Shown here: positions 39,412-48,731 of the stretch, piece after piece
Position numbering within the stretch: the stretch's first letter is position 1
Layout of the letters: each line of letters opens with the position of its first letter
DNA from: Bacillus sp. ISL-55
GTDB lineage: Bacteria; Bacillota; Bacilli; Bacillales; Cytobacillaceae
Length of the DNA stretch: 64,000 nucleotides
Assembly: GCF_018613155.1 (NCBI RefSeq)
Contig: NZ_JAGGQU010000024.1
Span: 1-64,000 of the forward strand
Reading direction: 5' to 3'
Position numbers and translations under genes: made by a program
The notes under the pieces: model-generated
Told to the model about the DNA's origin: nothing
Databases searched by the model: none
Seen by the model: only the letters and a program-made list of their open reading frames with translations

Positions 39412-40746
39412 ATGAAAAAGATCAGTATTTTTGCAGTAGCACTCGTGTTATTTAGTTTTATTTTATCCCCATCATTCTCCAGCCCAAAAGCATCCTTGCT
39501 TTCAGTTGAGCTTGACCCGAAGCTTGAAAGCCTGCTGGCTAATCCATTGAGCAATGAAGAAGTTGAACTGATCATCACTTATAAAGACATACCATTGCTT
39601 TCGGATATTAAGCTTTTAAAACTATTAGGTTTCGAGGTGAACCCTTTCAGCGAGCTTCCAATAGTGGCAGTTAAAGGGAAGATTGGCCTTGTCAATGAAC
39701 TGCTCCTTACGGCAACCAATATTCTCTCGATTTACGCAAATGATGATCTGGAATATTTCCTTCGTGACAGCAGGGCGCTAATCGGCGCAGAAGCAGTTTG
39801 GAACGACCTGGGCTACACCGGGAAAGGAGTTACTGTTGCTGTAATTGACAGCGGCATCGATGCCACCCATCCTGATTTGCAGTACGGTGAAAAAGTTATC
39901 CAGAATGTGAAATTCGTTGTTGGTGACCTTTTCGGCAACCAGCCTCTTTACCTTGAGAACCAGTTAAACACAGACACCACCTCTGGCCACGGCACCCATG
40001 TTGCCGGAACAATTGCCGGTAGCGGGACCTCTAGCGATGGCCTATATAAAGGAGTTGCTCCAGACGCTAAATTAGTCGGGCTTGGCGTTGGTGAGGCGAT
40101 CAATATTCTTTGGTCACTGGAAGCTTTTGATTATGCCATTAAGAATCAAGAAAAGTACGGAATCGACATCATCAGCAACAGCTGGGGTTCAACCGGGGAG
40201 TATTCTCCTGATCACCCAATCAATGTCGCTTCCAAAAAAGCGCATGACGCAGGCATGACCGTTGTGTTTGCAGCAGGAAATGAAGGTCCAGATGATAACA
40301 CGCTAAACCCATATTCAGCGGCTCCTTGGGTCATAAGTGTGGCGGCCGGAACCAAGGATAAACAACTTGCCGACTTCTCATCACGCGGTGTGGCGGGAGA
40401 TGAATACCTGCACCCTGATATCACAGCTCCAGGCGTGGATATCGTGGCAACCCGTTCTTCCACCGGCATTGTCATGAATCTATTAGGTACAGTCACCGAT
40501 GTCTCTTATATCGATGGAGTTCATCTGCCTTACTATACAACATCAAGCGGCACAAGTATGGCTACACCACATATTTCTGGTGTTGTTGCTTTAATGAAGG
40601 AAGCTAACCCTTCTCTCAATCCGGATCTGGCACTCGACCTGATGATTCAAACCGCCGATCCAATGTCTGGATACCAGCTCCATGAAGTGGGTGCAGGCTA
40701 TGTCAACGCCTATGAAGCAGTCCAAGCAGCCTCATCCAGTAAGTAA
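39412..40746 (+). CDS. Secreted subtilisin-like serine protease (S8)
   Basis: 444 aa. Signal peptide KKISIFAVALVLFSFILSPSFSS (1 to about 26), then a propeptide of about 95 residues with an I9-like inhibitor pattern (ELIITYKDIPLLSDIKLL). Catalytic triad: VIDSGID (Asp146), SGHGTHVAG (His193), SGTSMATPHISG (Ser382); the oxyanion Asn is in AAGNEGPDD. The start is the ATG at 39412 with AAAGGAGGAACAT; the 11-residue longer frame is not supported. Related to the Vpr/AprX-side of bacillar subtilases. Monocistronic with a terminator. Confidence 0.92.
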   Translation: MKKISIFAVALVLFSFILSPSFSSPKASLLSVELDPKLESLLANPLSNEEVELIITYKDIPLLSDIKLLKLLGFEVNPFSELPIVAVKGKIGLVNELLLTATNILSIYANDDLEYFLRDSRALIGAEAVWNDLGYTGKGVTVAVIDSGIDATHPDLQYGEKVIQNVKFVVGDLFGNQPLYLENQLNTDTTSGHGTHVAGTIAGSGTSSDGLYKGVAPDAKLVGLGVGEAINILWSLEAFDYAIKNQEKYGIDIISNSWGSTGEYSPDHPINVASKKAHDAGMTVVFAAGNEGPDDNTLNPYSAAPWVISVAAGTKDKQLADFSSRGVAGDEYLHPDITAPGVDIVATRSSTGIVMNLLGTVTDVSYIDGVHLPYYTTSSGTSMATPHISGVVALMKEANPSLNPDLALDLMIQTADPMSGYQLHEVGAGYVNAYEAVQAASSSK

Positions 40747-40783
40747 CCACACTATCAAATAAAGGCAAGAAAAAATAAACCAG

Positions 40784-40813
40784 AATCCTCCTCGATACCG
40801 GGGAGGATTTTTC
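40784..40813 (+). terminator. Rho-independent terminator
   Basis: AATCCTCC-tcgatacc-GGGGAGGATT followed by TTTC. Confidence 0.85.
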
Positions 40814-40908
40814 ATGTGACAAATACCAGACTACACCTCTTGTATTTCCCACTAATATGGGTTACGTTTGAATCAAAAACCAGAATATTCGGAAAGGGGA
40901 TGCTTTGG

Positions 40909-42561
40909 ATGCTTGATTGCAGGGATGAGGTTTTATTTTATACGAAGCAGCTTGTGAACATCGGGAGCATTGTCAACACAAATGGAGAGAACGAAATTGC
41001 CCAGGCAATTTATACGATGATTTCATCGTTTCCTTATTTTATAGAAAATCCGTCACACGTCAGCAAACCGCAAACCCAGAATGATGTACTCGAACGATAC
41101 AATGTCATGGCTTTTGTAAAAGGTACAAAAGGAAACAGCAACCGTACGGTCATTTTGATGGGACATCTAGACACAGTAGGCATTGATGATTTTACACAGC
41201 TGGCTGATTTGGCATTTGATCCGGACCAACTGCTTGTTGAGCTAAAAAAGGAAAAGCTGCCACCGCTTGTAAATGAACATGCGCAATCAGGTGAATGGAT
41301 GTTTGGCCGCGGGGTTCTTGACATGAAGAGCGGCGTCGCTTCCAACCTTTATCTCCTGAAATACTTTTCTGAACACCCGGAGGAGCTCGATGGCAATCTT
41401 GTTTTTTTAACGGAGTGTGATGAAGAGGATAGTTCGTATGGAATCCTCTCTGCCGTCAAAGACCTGAACGTTTGGAAAGAAGAGCATAACTTTGAATATG
41501 TCGCTGCAGTCAATAGCGACTTTGTCTCACCAAGGTTTTCGGGAGATAAGAATCGCTATATCTATAAAGGGACTGTCGGAAAGCTGCTCCCTTCTTTTTA
41601 TATTACAGGCTCGGAAACGCATGTCGGTTCCGCTTTCGAAGGCCTTGATCCGAACCTGATCGCTGCAGAATTGACGAGACAAATCGACTATAATCCTGAC
41701 CTGTGCAATGAAGCATTCGGCGAAACGACGATTCCGCCGGTTTCCCTGAAGCAGATGGACCTGAAGCCTAACTATACGGTGCAGACGGCTCTGGCTGCTT
41801 ATGTTTATTACAACTTCTTCATTCACTCCTGGACGCCAAAGGATGTTTTGGAAAAATTGAAGGAGCAAGCTCATATTGCTTTTGAAAAAGCATTGAAGCT
41901 GTACGAGGAGCGTTATCAGCATTTTTGCAAAATCAGCGGCGAGCCAGGCAGGGAGATTCAATGGAAGCCGAGGGTAATGACTTATGAAGACATGGAAGCT
42001 GAACTCATCAAAGTCCATGGCACTGATTACACTGCCCACATGGTGGAATTCAAGGATGACCTCCTTCTCGATGACAGCCTGGACCTGAGGATGTACGCAG
42101 CGCGGGTTGTTGAGGAAGCATGGAAATGGATGCCCGACCAGAGTCCGGCAATCATTATCTTTTACTCTTCCCTCTACTCGCCAAGGATTGAAGTGACTGA
42201 TGAAACAGAGGATGAGCGAAACCTGGTTGAAGCCTTGGACAGTGCTGTCGAAACGGTACAGCCTGGCTACGATGAGCCAATCGTTGTCCGCAGTTTCTTT
42301 CCTTATATATCTGACATGAGTTTTGTCGCTTTGAGTGATGATGATGAAGCTTTGGACTTCGCTTCCCGGAACAATCCGAGCTGGGGGACGAAATTTTCCG
42401 TGGACTACCAGGAAATCCGCGAGCTGAATGTGCCAGTGATCAACATCGGACCTTACGGGTTGGACGCCCATAAACGATATGAAAGAATGGAAATAGACTA
42501 CTCGGTTAAAATAGTCCCTAACCTGACATACGAACTCATTAAGAATGTTTTAGCCAAATAA
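40909..42561 (+). CDS. M20-family peptidase, RocB-like
   Basis: 550 aa. Zinc-binding residues of the M20 fold are seen in LMGHLDTVGIDDF (His-x-Asp, about residue 84), RGVLDMKSGVASNLYLL (Asp, about 139) and TECDEEDSSYG (Glu-Glu, about 170). Length and sequence resemble RocB of Bacillus, an arginine-catabolism protein with unclear activity. Two ATGs lie close together (40900 and 40909); I prefer 40909 because AAAGGGG is 9 bases upstream, whereas it abuts the first. Monocistronic; no other roc genes are present in this window. Confidence 0.82.
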   Translation: MLDCRDEVLFYTKQLVNIGSIVNTNGENEIAQAIYTMISSFPYFIENPSHVSKPQTQNDVLERYNVMAFVKGTKGNSNRTVILMGHLDTVGIDDFTQLADLAFDPDQLLVELKKEKLPPLVNEHAQSGEWMFGRGVLDMKSGVASNLYLLKYFSEHPEELDGNLVFLTECDEEDSSYGILSAVKDLNVWKEEHNFEYVAAVNSDFVSPRFSGDKNRYIYKGTVGKLLPSFYITGSETHVGSAFEGLDPNLIAAELTRQIDYNPDLCNEAFGETTIPPVSLKQMDLKPNYTVQTALAAYVYYNFFIHSWTPKDVLEKLKEQAHIAFEKALKLYEERYQHFCKISGEPGREIQWKPRVMTYEDMEAELIKVHGTDYTAHMVEFKDDLLLDDSLDLRMYAARVVEEAWKWMPDQSPAIIIFYSSLYSPRIEVTDETEDERNLVEALDSAVETVQPGYDEPIVVRSFFPYISDMSFVALSDDDEALDFASRNNPSWGTKFSVDYQEIRELNVPVINIGPYGLDAHKRYERMEIDYSVKIVPNLTYELIKNVLAK

Positions 42562-42566
42562 TCTGC

Positions 42567-42594
42567 AGGTGCCTTTTTTAAGGCACCTTTTTGA
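42567..42594 (+). terminator. Rho-independent terminator
   Basis: AGGTGCCTT-tttt-AAGGCACCT followed by TTTTG. Confidence 0.9.
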
Positions 42595-42711
42595 TATTTC
42601 ACTACTTGTTTTTCCGCTTTTTTCTTATTACTATATAGTTCAGTGGAAATATATTATAGTTATCATTAAAATAAAGATAATGAGACTGATCAAAGGAAAG
42701 GCTGATTACAA

Positions 42712-44370
42712 TTGGAAGAAAACTCTAATTTTATAAAAACGATCATAAAGGAAGATTTGGAGAGTGGCAAGCGCGATAAAGTCGTGACTCGATTCCCTCC
42801 AGAACCAAACGGATACCTACATATCGGTCACGCAAAATCCATCGTCATCAACTTTGGGCTTGCTGATGAATTCGGCGGCAGGACAAATCTTCGTTTTGAT
42901 GACACAAACCCATTGAAGGAAGACCAGGAATACGTTGATGCCATCAAGGAAGATGTAGAATGGCTGGGTTATGAATGGGAAGGTTTGTTTTTCGCTTCTG
43001 ATTATTTTGATGAAATGTATGACCGTGCTGTCCTGTTGATCAAAAAGGGACTGGCATATGTCGATGATTTGTCAGCAGATGAAATCCGTGAATACCGTGG
43101 CACCCTTTCCGAACCTGGCAAGGAAAGCCCTTACCGAGATCGTTCAGTTGAAGAGAACCTTGGACTGTTCGAAAAGATGCGCAACGGTGAATTTGCCAAT
43201 GGTGAAAAGGTATTGCGTGCAAAGATTGATATGTCATCACCGAACATCAACTTGCGTGACCCGGTCATCTACCGAATTTCCCATGCAACACACCATAACA
43301 CAGGCGACAAATGGTGCATCTATCCAATGTACGCTTTTGCCCATCCGATCGAGGATGCGCTCGAGGGTGTTACCCACAGCTTGTGCACAACCGAATTCGA
43401 AGACCAGCGTCCGCTTTACGACTGGGTTGTTCGTGAGTGTGAAATGGAAGCAACGCCTCAGCAAATCGAATTTGGCCGCCTGAACCTGACAAATACGGTC
43501 ATGAGTAAGCGCAAACTGAAGCAGCTAGTTGAGGAAAAGTATGTTGATGGCTGGGATGACCCTCGCCTGCCGACGATTTCCGGCTTGAGAAGACGAGGTT
43601 TCACACCTGAAGCGATTCGTGAGTTCGTAAAAGCGGCTGGAGTTTCCAAAGGCTACTCGACTGTTGACGCGCAAATGCTTGAGCACTTTGTACGCGAGGA
43701 TCTTAAACTGAAGGCTCCGCGTACGATGGGAGTTCTTCGTCCCTTGAAAATCGTCATCACGAACTATCCCGAAGGCGAAGTGGAATGGCTAGATGCCGAC
43801 ATCAACCCAGAGAATCCGGAAATGGGAACCAGGAAAATTCCATTCTCCCGCGAGATTTATGTTGAGCAGGATGATTTCATGGAAAACCCTCCAGCGAAGT
43901 ACTTCCGTCTCTTCCCTGGCAATGAAGTCCGCTTGAAGCATGCTTACTTCATCAAATGCAATGACGTAATCAAGGACGAAAATGGCGAAGTGGTTGAGCT
44001 TCACTGCACATATGATGTAGAAACAAAGAGCGGATCTGGCTTCACTGGCCGCAAGGTAAAAGGAACTCTCCACTGGGTAGACGCAACACATGCGCTACCA
44101 GCAGAATTCCGACTGTATGAGCCGTTGATTCTTGATGATGAAGAAGGAAGCGCAGACGAAGCTGAGAATAAATCATTCCTGGATCAGGTCAATGAAAAAT
44201 CCCTGGAAATCGTGAACGGCTTCATCGAGCCAAACATGAATGACGCCAAGCCGCAGGACAAATTCCAGTTCTTCCGCCACGGCTACTTCAACGTCGATCC
44301 GAAGCACACAACAGATGATAAGAAAGTTTTCAACCGCATTGTTTCGTTGAAAAGTTCGTTTAAGCTTTAA
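42712..44370 (+). CDS. glnS: Glutaminyl-tRNA synthetase
   Basis: 552 aa, class I aminoacyl-tRNA synthetase. The HIGH motif appears as [11 protein letters not shown] (about residues 34-44), the KMSKS loop as VMSKRKL (about 263-269), and [19 protein letters not shown] and YDFAHPIED-like [20 protein letters not shown] are GlnRS-specific. The C-terminal anticodon-binding beta barrel (residues about 340-552) ends [12 protein letters not shown], as in E. coli-type GlnRS. The start is TTG, after AAAGGAAAGG. Most Bacillaceae charge tRNA-Gln by the GluRS/GatCAB route, so this gene is likely an old horizontal acquisition. No T-box leader was seen upstream. Confidence 0.93.
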   Translation: MEENSNFIKTIIKEDLESGKRDKVVTRFPPEPNGYLHIGHAKSIVINFGLADEFGGRTNLRFDDTNPLKEDQEYVDAIKEDVEWLGYEWEGLFFASDYFDEMYDRAVLLIKKGLAYVDDLSADEIREYRGTLSEPGKESPYRDRSVEENLGLFEKMRNGEFANGEKVLRAKIDMSSPNINLRDPVIYRISHATHHNTGDKWCIYPMYAFAHPIEDALEGVTHSLCTTEFEDQRPLYDWVVRECEMEATPQQIEFGRLNLTNTVMSKRKLKQLVEEKYVDGWDDPRLPTISGLRRRGFTPEAIREFVKAAGVSKGYSTVDAQMLEHFVREDLKLKAPRTMGVLRPLKIVITNYPEGEVEWLDADINPENPEMGTRKIPFSREIYVEQDDFMENPPAKYFRLFPGNEVRLKHAYFIKCNDVIKDENGEVVELHCTYDVETKSGSGFTGRKVKGTLHWVDATHALPAEFRLYEPLILDDEEGSADEAENKSFLDQVNEKSLEIVNGFIEPNMNDAKPQDKFQFFRHGYFNVDPKHTTDDKKVFNRIVSLKSSFKL

Positions 44371-44384
44371 TATTTGGTTTAGTG

Positions 44385-44423
44385 ACCTCCCCGGGTATGA
44401 GTTAGGATTCGGGGAGGTTTTTG
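44385..44423 (+). terminator. Rho-independent terminator of glnS
   Basis: ACCTCCCCG and CGGGGAGGT around a 16-base loop, followed by TTTTGTTTG. Confidence 0.85.
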
Positions 44424-44492
44424 TTTGCTGCTGAGTTCGGGTTGAGTGATGTTTTTGTAAATTCGGAAAGATAATCTACTTTTGCCTGCTAA

Positions 44493-45127
44493 CCTGACCG
44501 AACTTCCTTCTTTTTCTTGACAGCTTTTTCGTGTTTACCCCCGAACCTGTCACAATTACGGCTTTTTCTTGACAGCTTTTCCCCGCTCACCCCCAAACCT
44601 GTCACAATTACGGCTTTTTTTTGACAGCTTTTCCACGCTCGCCCCCAAACCTGTCATAATAACGGCTTTTTCTTGACAGCTTTTCCATGCCCACCCTCAA
44701 ACCTGTCACAATAATGATTTTTCCTCGCTCGCCCCCAAACCTGTCACAATAACGGCTTTTTCTTGACAGCTTTTCCCCGCTCACCCCCAAACCTGTCATA
44801 ATAACGGTTTTTTCATGACAGCTTTTCCCCTCTTGCCCCCCAAACCTGTCACGATTACGGCTTTTTCTTGACAGCTTTTCCATGTTCACCCCCAAACCTG
44901 TCACGATTACGGCTTTTTCTTGACAGCTTTTCCATGCTCGCCTCCAAACCTGTCACAATAACCGCTTTTTCTTGACAGCTTTTCCGTGTTCACCCCCAAA
45001 CCTGTCACAATAACCGCTTTTTCTTGACAGCTTTTCCGTGTTCACCCCCAAACCTGTCACAATAACGGCTTTTTCTTGATAGCTTTTCCGTGTTCACCCC
45101 CAAACCTGTCACGATAACAGCTGTTCC
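44493..45127. repeat. 52-bp tandem array, 12 units plus a decayed first unit
   Basis: AACCTGTCA recurs with CCTGTC starting at 44546, 44598, 44650, 44702, 44740, 44792, 44845, 44897, 44949, 45001, 45053 and 45105. Steps are 52 bp except one 38-bp unit (14-bp deletion) and one 53. A degenerate unit starts at 44493. Each unit reads CCTGTCACAATAACGG, CTTTTTCTTGACAGC, then TTTTCCnnGnTCACCCCCAAA, so CTGTCA and TGACAG form an internal dyad about 17 bases apart. As 52 is not a multiple of 3, no protein is encoded; minus-strand frames are accidental. It fills most of the 44371-45232 gap. Confidence 0.92.
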
Positions 45128-45232
45128 TCGCACACTCTCTCTCTGCCTAAATCACAAATTCTCTTTTTAAAAGGAAAACCTGCTGCTAATCTAGAACTCT
45201 ATAAAGCAACGATTTTTACAGAGGTGAGCATA

Positions 45233-45730
45233 ATGGAAATTCGACGATTAAATGGCGGGGATGCTGAGAGTTATCGATCCCTTCGCCATGAGGCCTTAAT
45301 TAAGAATCCTGAGGCATTCAGCTCGAGTTATGAAGATGAGATGTATTATGAGGCATCGGATTACGGGCAAAGGCTAGATAGTAAATTCACATACACTTTC
45401 GGAGCATTCAACGGAAGACAACTTGTTGGAGTTGTTACCCTTGTTCCTGAAGGGAAAGTTAAAATAAGGCACCGTGCTAATATTTTTGCCATGTACGTGA
45501 CTCCTTCACAGCGCGGTAATGGCACTGGAAGACTTTTAATGAAGATGGCCATCCAACAGGCAACTGAGTTAACAAATGTAGAGCAGATTTACCTGACAGT
45601 AAACGCCAGCAATGAGCCAGCGAAAAAACTGTATGCTTCTCTTGGGTTTGAAATTTATGGAATAGATAAAAAAGCCATGGTCATTGATGGAACCTATCAT
45701 GACGAAGAATTGATGGTGTTATTTTTATAA
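45233..45730 (+). CDS. GNAT-family N-acetyltransferase
   Basis: 165 aa. The acetyl-CoA binding motif A is IFAMYVTPSQRGNGTGRLLMKMAIQQA (about residues 84-110, with the Q/RxxGxG/A core QRGNGTG), and motif B is IYLTVNASNEPAKKLYASLGFEIYG. The substrate is unknown; YkkB/YdfB-type sequences and ribosomal-protein acetyltransferases are possible. The start is the ATG at 45233 with GAGGTGA six bases upstream; a GTG three codons earlier overlaps that site. Monocistronic. Confidence 0.88.
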   Translation: MEIRRLNGGDAESYRSLRHEALIKNPEAFSSSYEDEMYYEASDYGQRLDSKFTYTFGAFNGRQLVGVVTLVPEGKVKIRHRANIFAMYVTPSQRGNGTGRLLMKMAIQQATELTNVEQIYLTVNASNEPAKKLYASLGFEIYGIDKKAMVIDGTYHDEELMVLFL

Positions 45731-45731
45731 A

Positions 45732-45754
45732 AGGCCTTAATTGGCCTTTTTTTC
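45732..45754 (+). terminator. Rho-independent terminator
   Basis: AAAGGCC-ttaatt-GGCCTTTTTTT directly after the GNAT gene. Confidence 0.9.
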
Positions 45755-45820
45755 ATGTTTATTTCTTGCTGAAAAAGGAAGTAGGTATAAGATGAGTCTT
45801 TTCAGGAAAGGAGATTGTCC

Positions 45821-46171
45821 ATGTTTTTAGACGCTTATGTTAACCAAAAGGTGCAAGTTAAACTGAAGAATTTTCCCGAAAGCATGATTGGAGATATCAC
45901 GGGAATCTTTCAGCCGGATGAATGGTATCTTGTAAAAATGGTACATGCCGAGAATATGGGGATTTGGGTTGAAAATCCTTGCTATAAGCGGACTCCAGTC
46001 CAAAAGGAAGATGGAACCGCCATACCCGCCGAAGACCAGGTCGAGGAAACCTGTATCACCCACATGTTCCTGCGCTGGGATTATATCGCCTCTGTGATCA
46101 CCTTCCCGGATGCAGATCCAACAGCTGATAAAAAAGCTAAGTTAATAGGGTTTCAGCCTGATATTGACTAG
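45821..46171 (+). CDS. Uncharacterised small soluble protein
   Basis: 116 aa, no signal or membrane segment. The N-terminal half (VNQKVQVKLKNFPESMIGDITGIFQPDEWYLVKMV) has a strand-rich, Sm-like look, but I do not recognise a named family. Two cysteines occur (NPCYKR, ETCITHMF). ATG after AAAGGAGATTGTCC. Monocistronic with a terminator. Function unknown. Confidence 0.65.
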   Translation: MFLDAYVNQKVQVKLKNFPESMIGDITGIFQPDEWYLVKMVHAENMGIWVENPCYKRTPVQKEDGTAIPAEDQVEETCITHMFLRWDYIASVITFPDADPTADKKAKLIGFQPDID

Positions 46172-46180
46172 AATCAAAGT

Positions 46181-46212
46181 AAAAACGCTGCCAAACACGG
46201 CAGCGTTTTCTC
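46181..46212 (+). terminator. Rho-independent terminator
   Basis: AAAACGCTGCC-aaacac-GGCAGCGTTTT, then CTCTT. Confidence 0.88.
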
Positions 46213-46307
46213 TTTTCAATTCAAGTTTACTATTTCGCCTCACTAAACTATTTAATAAATAAAATTATCTGTATAATAGTTTACAAAAGATTGTATGGAG
46301 GTTCCCT

Positions 46308-47252
46308 ATGATAAAAGTTGGAGTGATTGGCCTGGGTGCGATTGGCCAGCGTTTGATAAAAGGTTTTCAGGAACACCCGGAAATGGAAATTGCGGCTGTG
46401 TGTGACGCTATGGAAGCAAGATCGAAGGAAACGGCAGCCGAACTTGGCGGTATTCCGGCATTCACAAACCATCAGGAAATGCTAAAGGAGACGCATTTAG
46501 ATCTTGTTTATGTCGCTGTTCCCCCTAAGTTCCACCATGCCGTAGCATCTGATGTTCTCACTAAGGGCATACATATTTTGTGTGAAAAGCCGCTGGCAAA
46601 CTCGGTTGAGGAAGCTGAAAGTCTATTGATACAAGCTGAAGATGCAGGTGTGGTACATGCGATGAATTTTCCGCTGAACTATAGCCCAGGCAGCAAGACG
46701 TTCGCGAAATTAATTCAGGATCATTATGTTGGCAAGCTGAGAAGAGTCCAATTGAAGATGCATTTCCCAGAGTGGCCGCGCCCTTGGCAGCTGAATGCGT
46801 GGGTTGCGAGCAAGGAACAGGGTGGTTATGTTCTTGAGGTTGGGGTTCATTTCATCCAGCAACTGCAAAAGATTTTCGGTGTGGTAGAAGTGAAGGATGT
46901 CCAGATTCAATTCCCTGAAGACCCACAGGCTAGTGAAAATGCGATACTAGCCATTCTCGAGATATCGGATGGTACTCCTGTACTGATTGATGGCATGAGC
47001 CAGATTGCTGGCAAGGAGGAAATTTCCTTCACTGCCTATGGCGATGAAGGAACATTATCACTCTTAAACTGGGGGCAACTCGAAGGCGGCAAGCTTGGCG
47101 AGGAGATTGGTCCTTTGGAAGCCGACGAGAGCCTGACAGATTCATTGGTTGATAATCTTGTAAAAGCGATCAAAGGTGAAGAAGCAACGATTATTGATTT
47201 CGCCGCCGGTTATGAGGCACAGGTTATTTTAGAACAACTACGGAAAGGTTGA
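46308..47252 (+). CDS. Gfo/Idh/MocA-family NAD(P)-dependent oxidoreductase
   Basis: 314 aa. N-terminal Rossmann fold (MIKVGVIGLGAIGQRLIKGF) with the family EKP motif in ILCEKPLANSVEEAE (about residue 93-95). The C-terminal alpha/beta catalytic domain follows, with a candidate catalytic His in YVLEVGVHFIQQLQ. Such enzymes oxidise or reduce sugars, inositols or related polyols; the substrate cannot be read here. ATG after ATGGAGGTTCCCT. Monocistronic. Confidence 0.87.
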   Translation: MIKVGVIGLGAIGQRLIKGFQEHPEMEIAAVCDAMEARSKETAAELGGIPAFTNHQEMLKETHLDLVYVAVPPKFHHAVASDVLTKGIHILCEKPLANSVEEAESLLIQAEDAGVVHAMNFPLNYSPGSKTFAKLIQDHYVGKLRRVQLKMHFPEWPRPWQLNAWVASKEQGGYVLEVGVHFIQQLQKIFGVVEVKDVQIQFPEDPQASENAILAILEISDGTPVLIDGMSQIAGKEEISFTAYGDEGTLSLLNWGQLEGGKLGEEIGPLEADESLTDSLVDNLVKAIKGEEATIIDFAAGYEAQVILEQLRKG

Positions 47253-47278
47253 GAGCGCGGATTTGCGCTCTCTTTTTT
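47251..47278 (+). terminator. Rho-independent terminator
   Basis: GAGAGCGC-ggattt-GCGCTCTC followed by TTTTTT. It overlaps the stop codon and separates two convergent genes. Confidence 0.9.
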
Positions 47279-48086
47279 AATGACTGCTTGTCAGCCAATC
47301 CCCAAATATAGCCTGGACAAGTTCACGCTTCTCAACATGCAGCATATGGCCAGCACGATCCAATACAGCCATTGTGGAATTCGGGAGCTTATCCAGTAAA
47401 AAGAAATGGTCTTTATATCCGCATATATAATCCTGCTTGCCAAGGATCAACAGTGCCGGATTCGGTATAGCCTGCACTTCGTGAAATGGTTCATCAGTCA
47501 TGTAATAATAATTGGCCTTCCAATCCGAAGCAAGAAAATCGCGATTGGCCAAAAGCCTGCCAGGCTGGATTTCTTGCTTGAAGGTTTCGAATGTTGCTTC
47601 ATTTTGGTGGATGAATAAAGTTTCAAATGCGGTGCGGATATCAGGCTCAAGATTTGAAAGCAGCTCTTCATCCTTCTCTAAAACATTTCGTTCTGGCAGG
47701 TTCCTTTCTTTTACATGCAGTGCTGGAGCCAAAAGGCAAATCCCTTGTACCTGTACTCTTCTCTTATGGAGAATACCTTGTGCTAGATAACCGCCAAAGG
47801 AAGCACCAATCAGCGAAAATTTTTGTTCCTCAAAAGTATCATCAATAAAGTCAAGCAGATTTCCTAGTATGTCATCCGTTGATTTCACACTATCGTCAAT
47901 AGTACTCCGCCCATGGGCAGGTAAATCAATATATACTCTTTGGAACCCTTCAATCTTATTAAAAACAGGTTCAAGCCAGCCCTTCATCGAACGATGGTCT
48001 GTACCCATGGCATGAAGGATCAGCAGGGGGAACCCTTCCCCATTGACTTCATAATGAATATTGCCCTTTCTTACTTTGCAATCCAC
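47277..48086 (-). CDS. Alpha/beta-fold hydrolase
   Basis: 269 aa. The oxyanion strand LLILHAMGTDHRS, the nucleophile elbow LIGASFGGYLAQG (Ser about residue 95), the acid Asp in ILGKQDYICGYKD (about 220) and the catalytic His in DRAGHMLHVEKRE (about 250) give a complete triad. It is a generic esterase/epoxide-hydrolase-like enzyme of unknown substrate. Seven bases downstream of the NUDIX gene, so the two form an operon. Confidence 0.87.
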   Translation of the reverse strand: MDCKVRKGNIHYEVNGEGFPLLILHAMGTDHRSMKGWLEPVFNKIEGFQRVYIDLPAHGRSTIDDSVKSTDDILGNLLDFIDDTFEEQKFSLIGASFGGYLAQGILHKRRVQVQGICLLAPALHVKERNLPERNVLEKDEELLSNLEPDIRTAFETLFIHQNEATFETFKQEIQPGRLLANRDFLASDWKANYYYMTDEPFHEVQAIPNPALLILGKQDYICGYKDHFFLLDKLPNSTMAVLDRAGHMLHVEKRELVQAIFGDWLTSSH

Positions 48087-48093
48087 AACTTCA

Positions 48094-48591
48094 TCACCTC
48101 TTTTTCAGCCATTCTTCATTCCACTTGAAATCAGCCTTTTCACTATCCGCTTTAATAAAAATGCTCTCAGGATAAGGCAACGCCAATTCCGGCTTGTTTT
48201 CATTGCTGAAATATCGGAGTTCCACAGTCTCGCTGTCGAATGGATTGTGCTCTCCCCCGACGGGTCTGCAATCGAATACGAACACAACATATTCAACTTT
48301 GTGGCCATTCGGGTATTCATATCTGAACTCTTTGCCTCCGTAAACACCCAGTAATTTTTCTGGTACAACATGCAGACCGGTTTCTTCCCATACTTCGCGT
48401 ACAACGGCTTCCGCCGGGGCTTCGCCTAATTCGATTGCTCCCGCTGGCAAGCTCCACTTCTCTCCATTTCCTTTGTTCTGGAATAAAATTTCCTCAGCTT
48501 CATTCCTGATTATTCCTGCCACGCTGGGCATAAAAATCAGGTCACTTCCCAATTTATTACGAAGATCTTGATAGTAACTCGACATTCCCAT
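48094..48591 (-). CDS. NUDIX hydrolase
   Basis: 165 aa. The full Nudix box (G-x5-E-x7-REVWEETG) lies in GAIELGEAPAEAVVREVWEE (about residues 51-70) and should bind Mg2+. The N-terminal YYQDLRNKLGSDLIFMPSVAGIIRN and the central KVEYVVFVFDCRPVGG resemble Bacillus MutT-like ADP-ribose or nucleotide pyrophosphatases of the YjhB group. The substrate is unknown. First gene of a pair with the hydrolase at 47277. Confidence 0.9.
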   Translation of the reverse strand: MGMSSYYQDLRNKLGSDLIFMPSVAGIIRNEAEEILFQNKGNGEKWSLPAGAIELGEAPAEAVVREVWEETGLHVVPEKLLGVYGGKEFRYEYPNGHKVEYVVFVFDCRPVGGEHNPFDSETVELRYFSNENKPELALPYPESIFIKADSEKADFKWNEEWLKKR

Positions 48592-48731
48592 TAAACTCTC
48601 ACCACCTGTCTATCCATTCGCCACTTCACCAGTTTTTTCCTCTCTTAGGCTAAAGCCCATCACTCTCCGCGTTTACCTACATATTTTATAGAGAATTTTA
48701 TTTTCAGGCTAAAACTAAGGAGTGTGCCCGT

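Noticed and set aside
42595-42711. T-box leader for glnS
   Set aside because: The gap is only about 115 bp, and I found no specifier stem, T-box core or antiterminator sequence.
44608-44904. Minus-strand 98-aa frame with EKLSRKSR-like repeats in the 52-bp array
   Set aside because: The unit is 52 bp, so the reading frame drifts from copy to copy. There is no ribosome site and the frame is a by-product of the tandem repeat.
44493-45127. CRISPR array
   Set aside because: Whole 52-bp units are near-identical with no unique spacers, and no cas gene is in the window.
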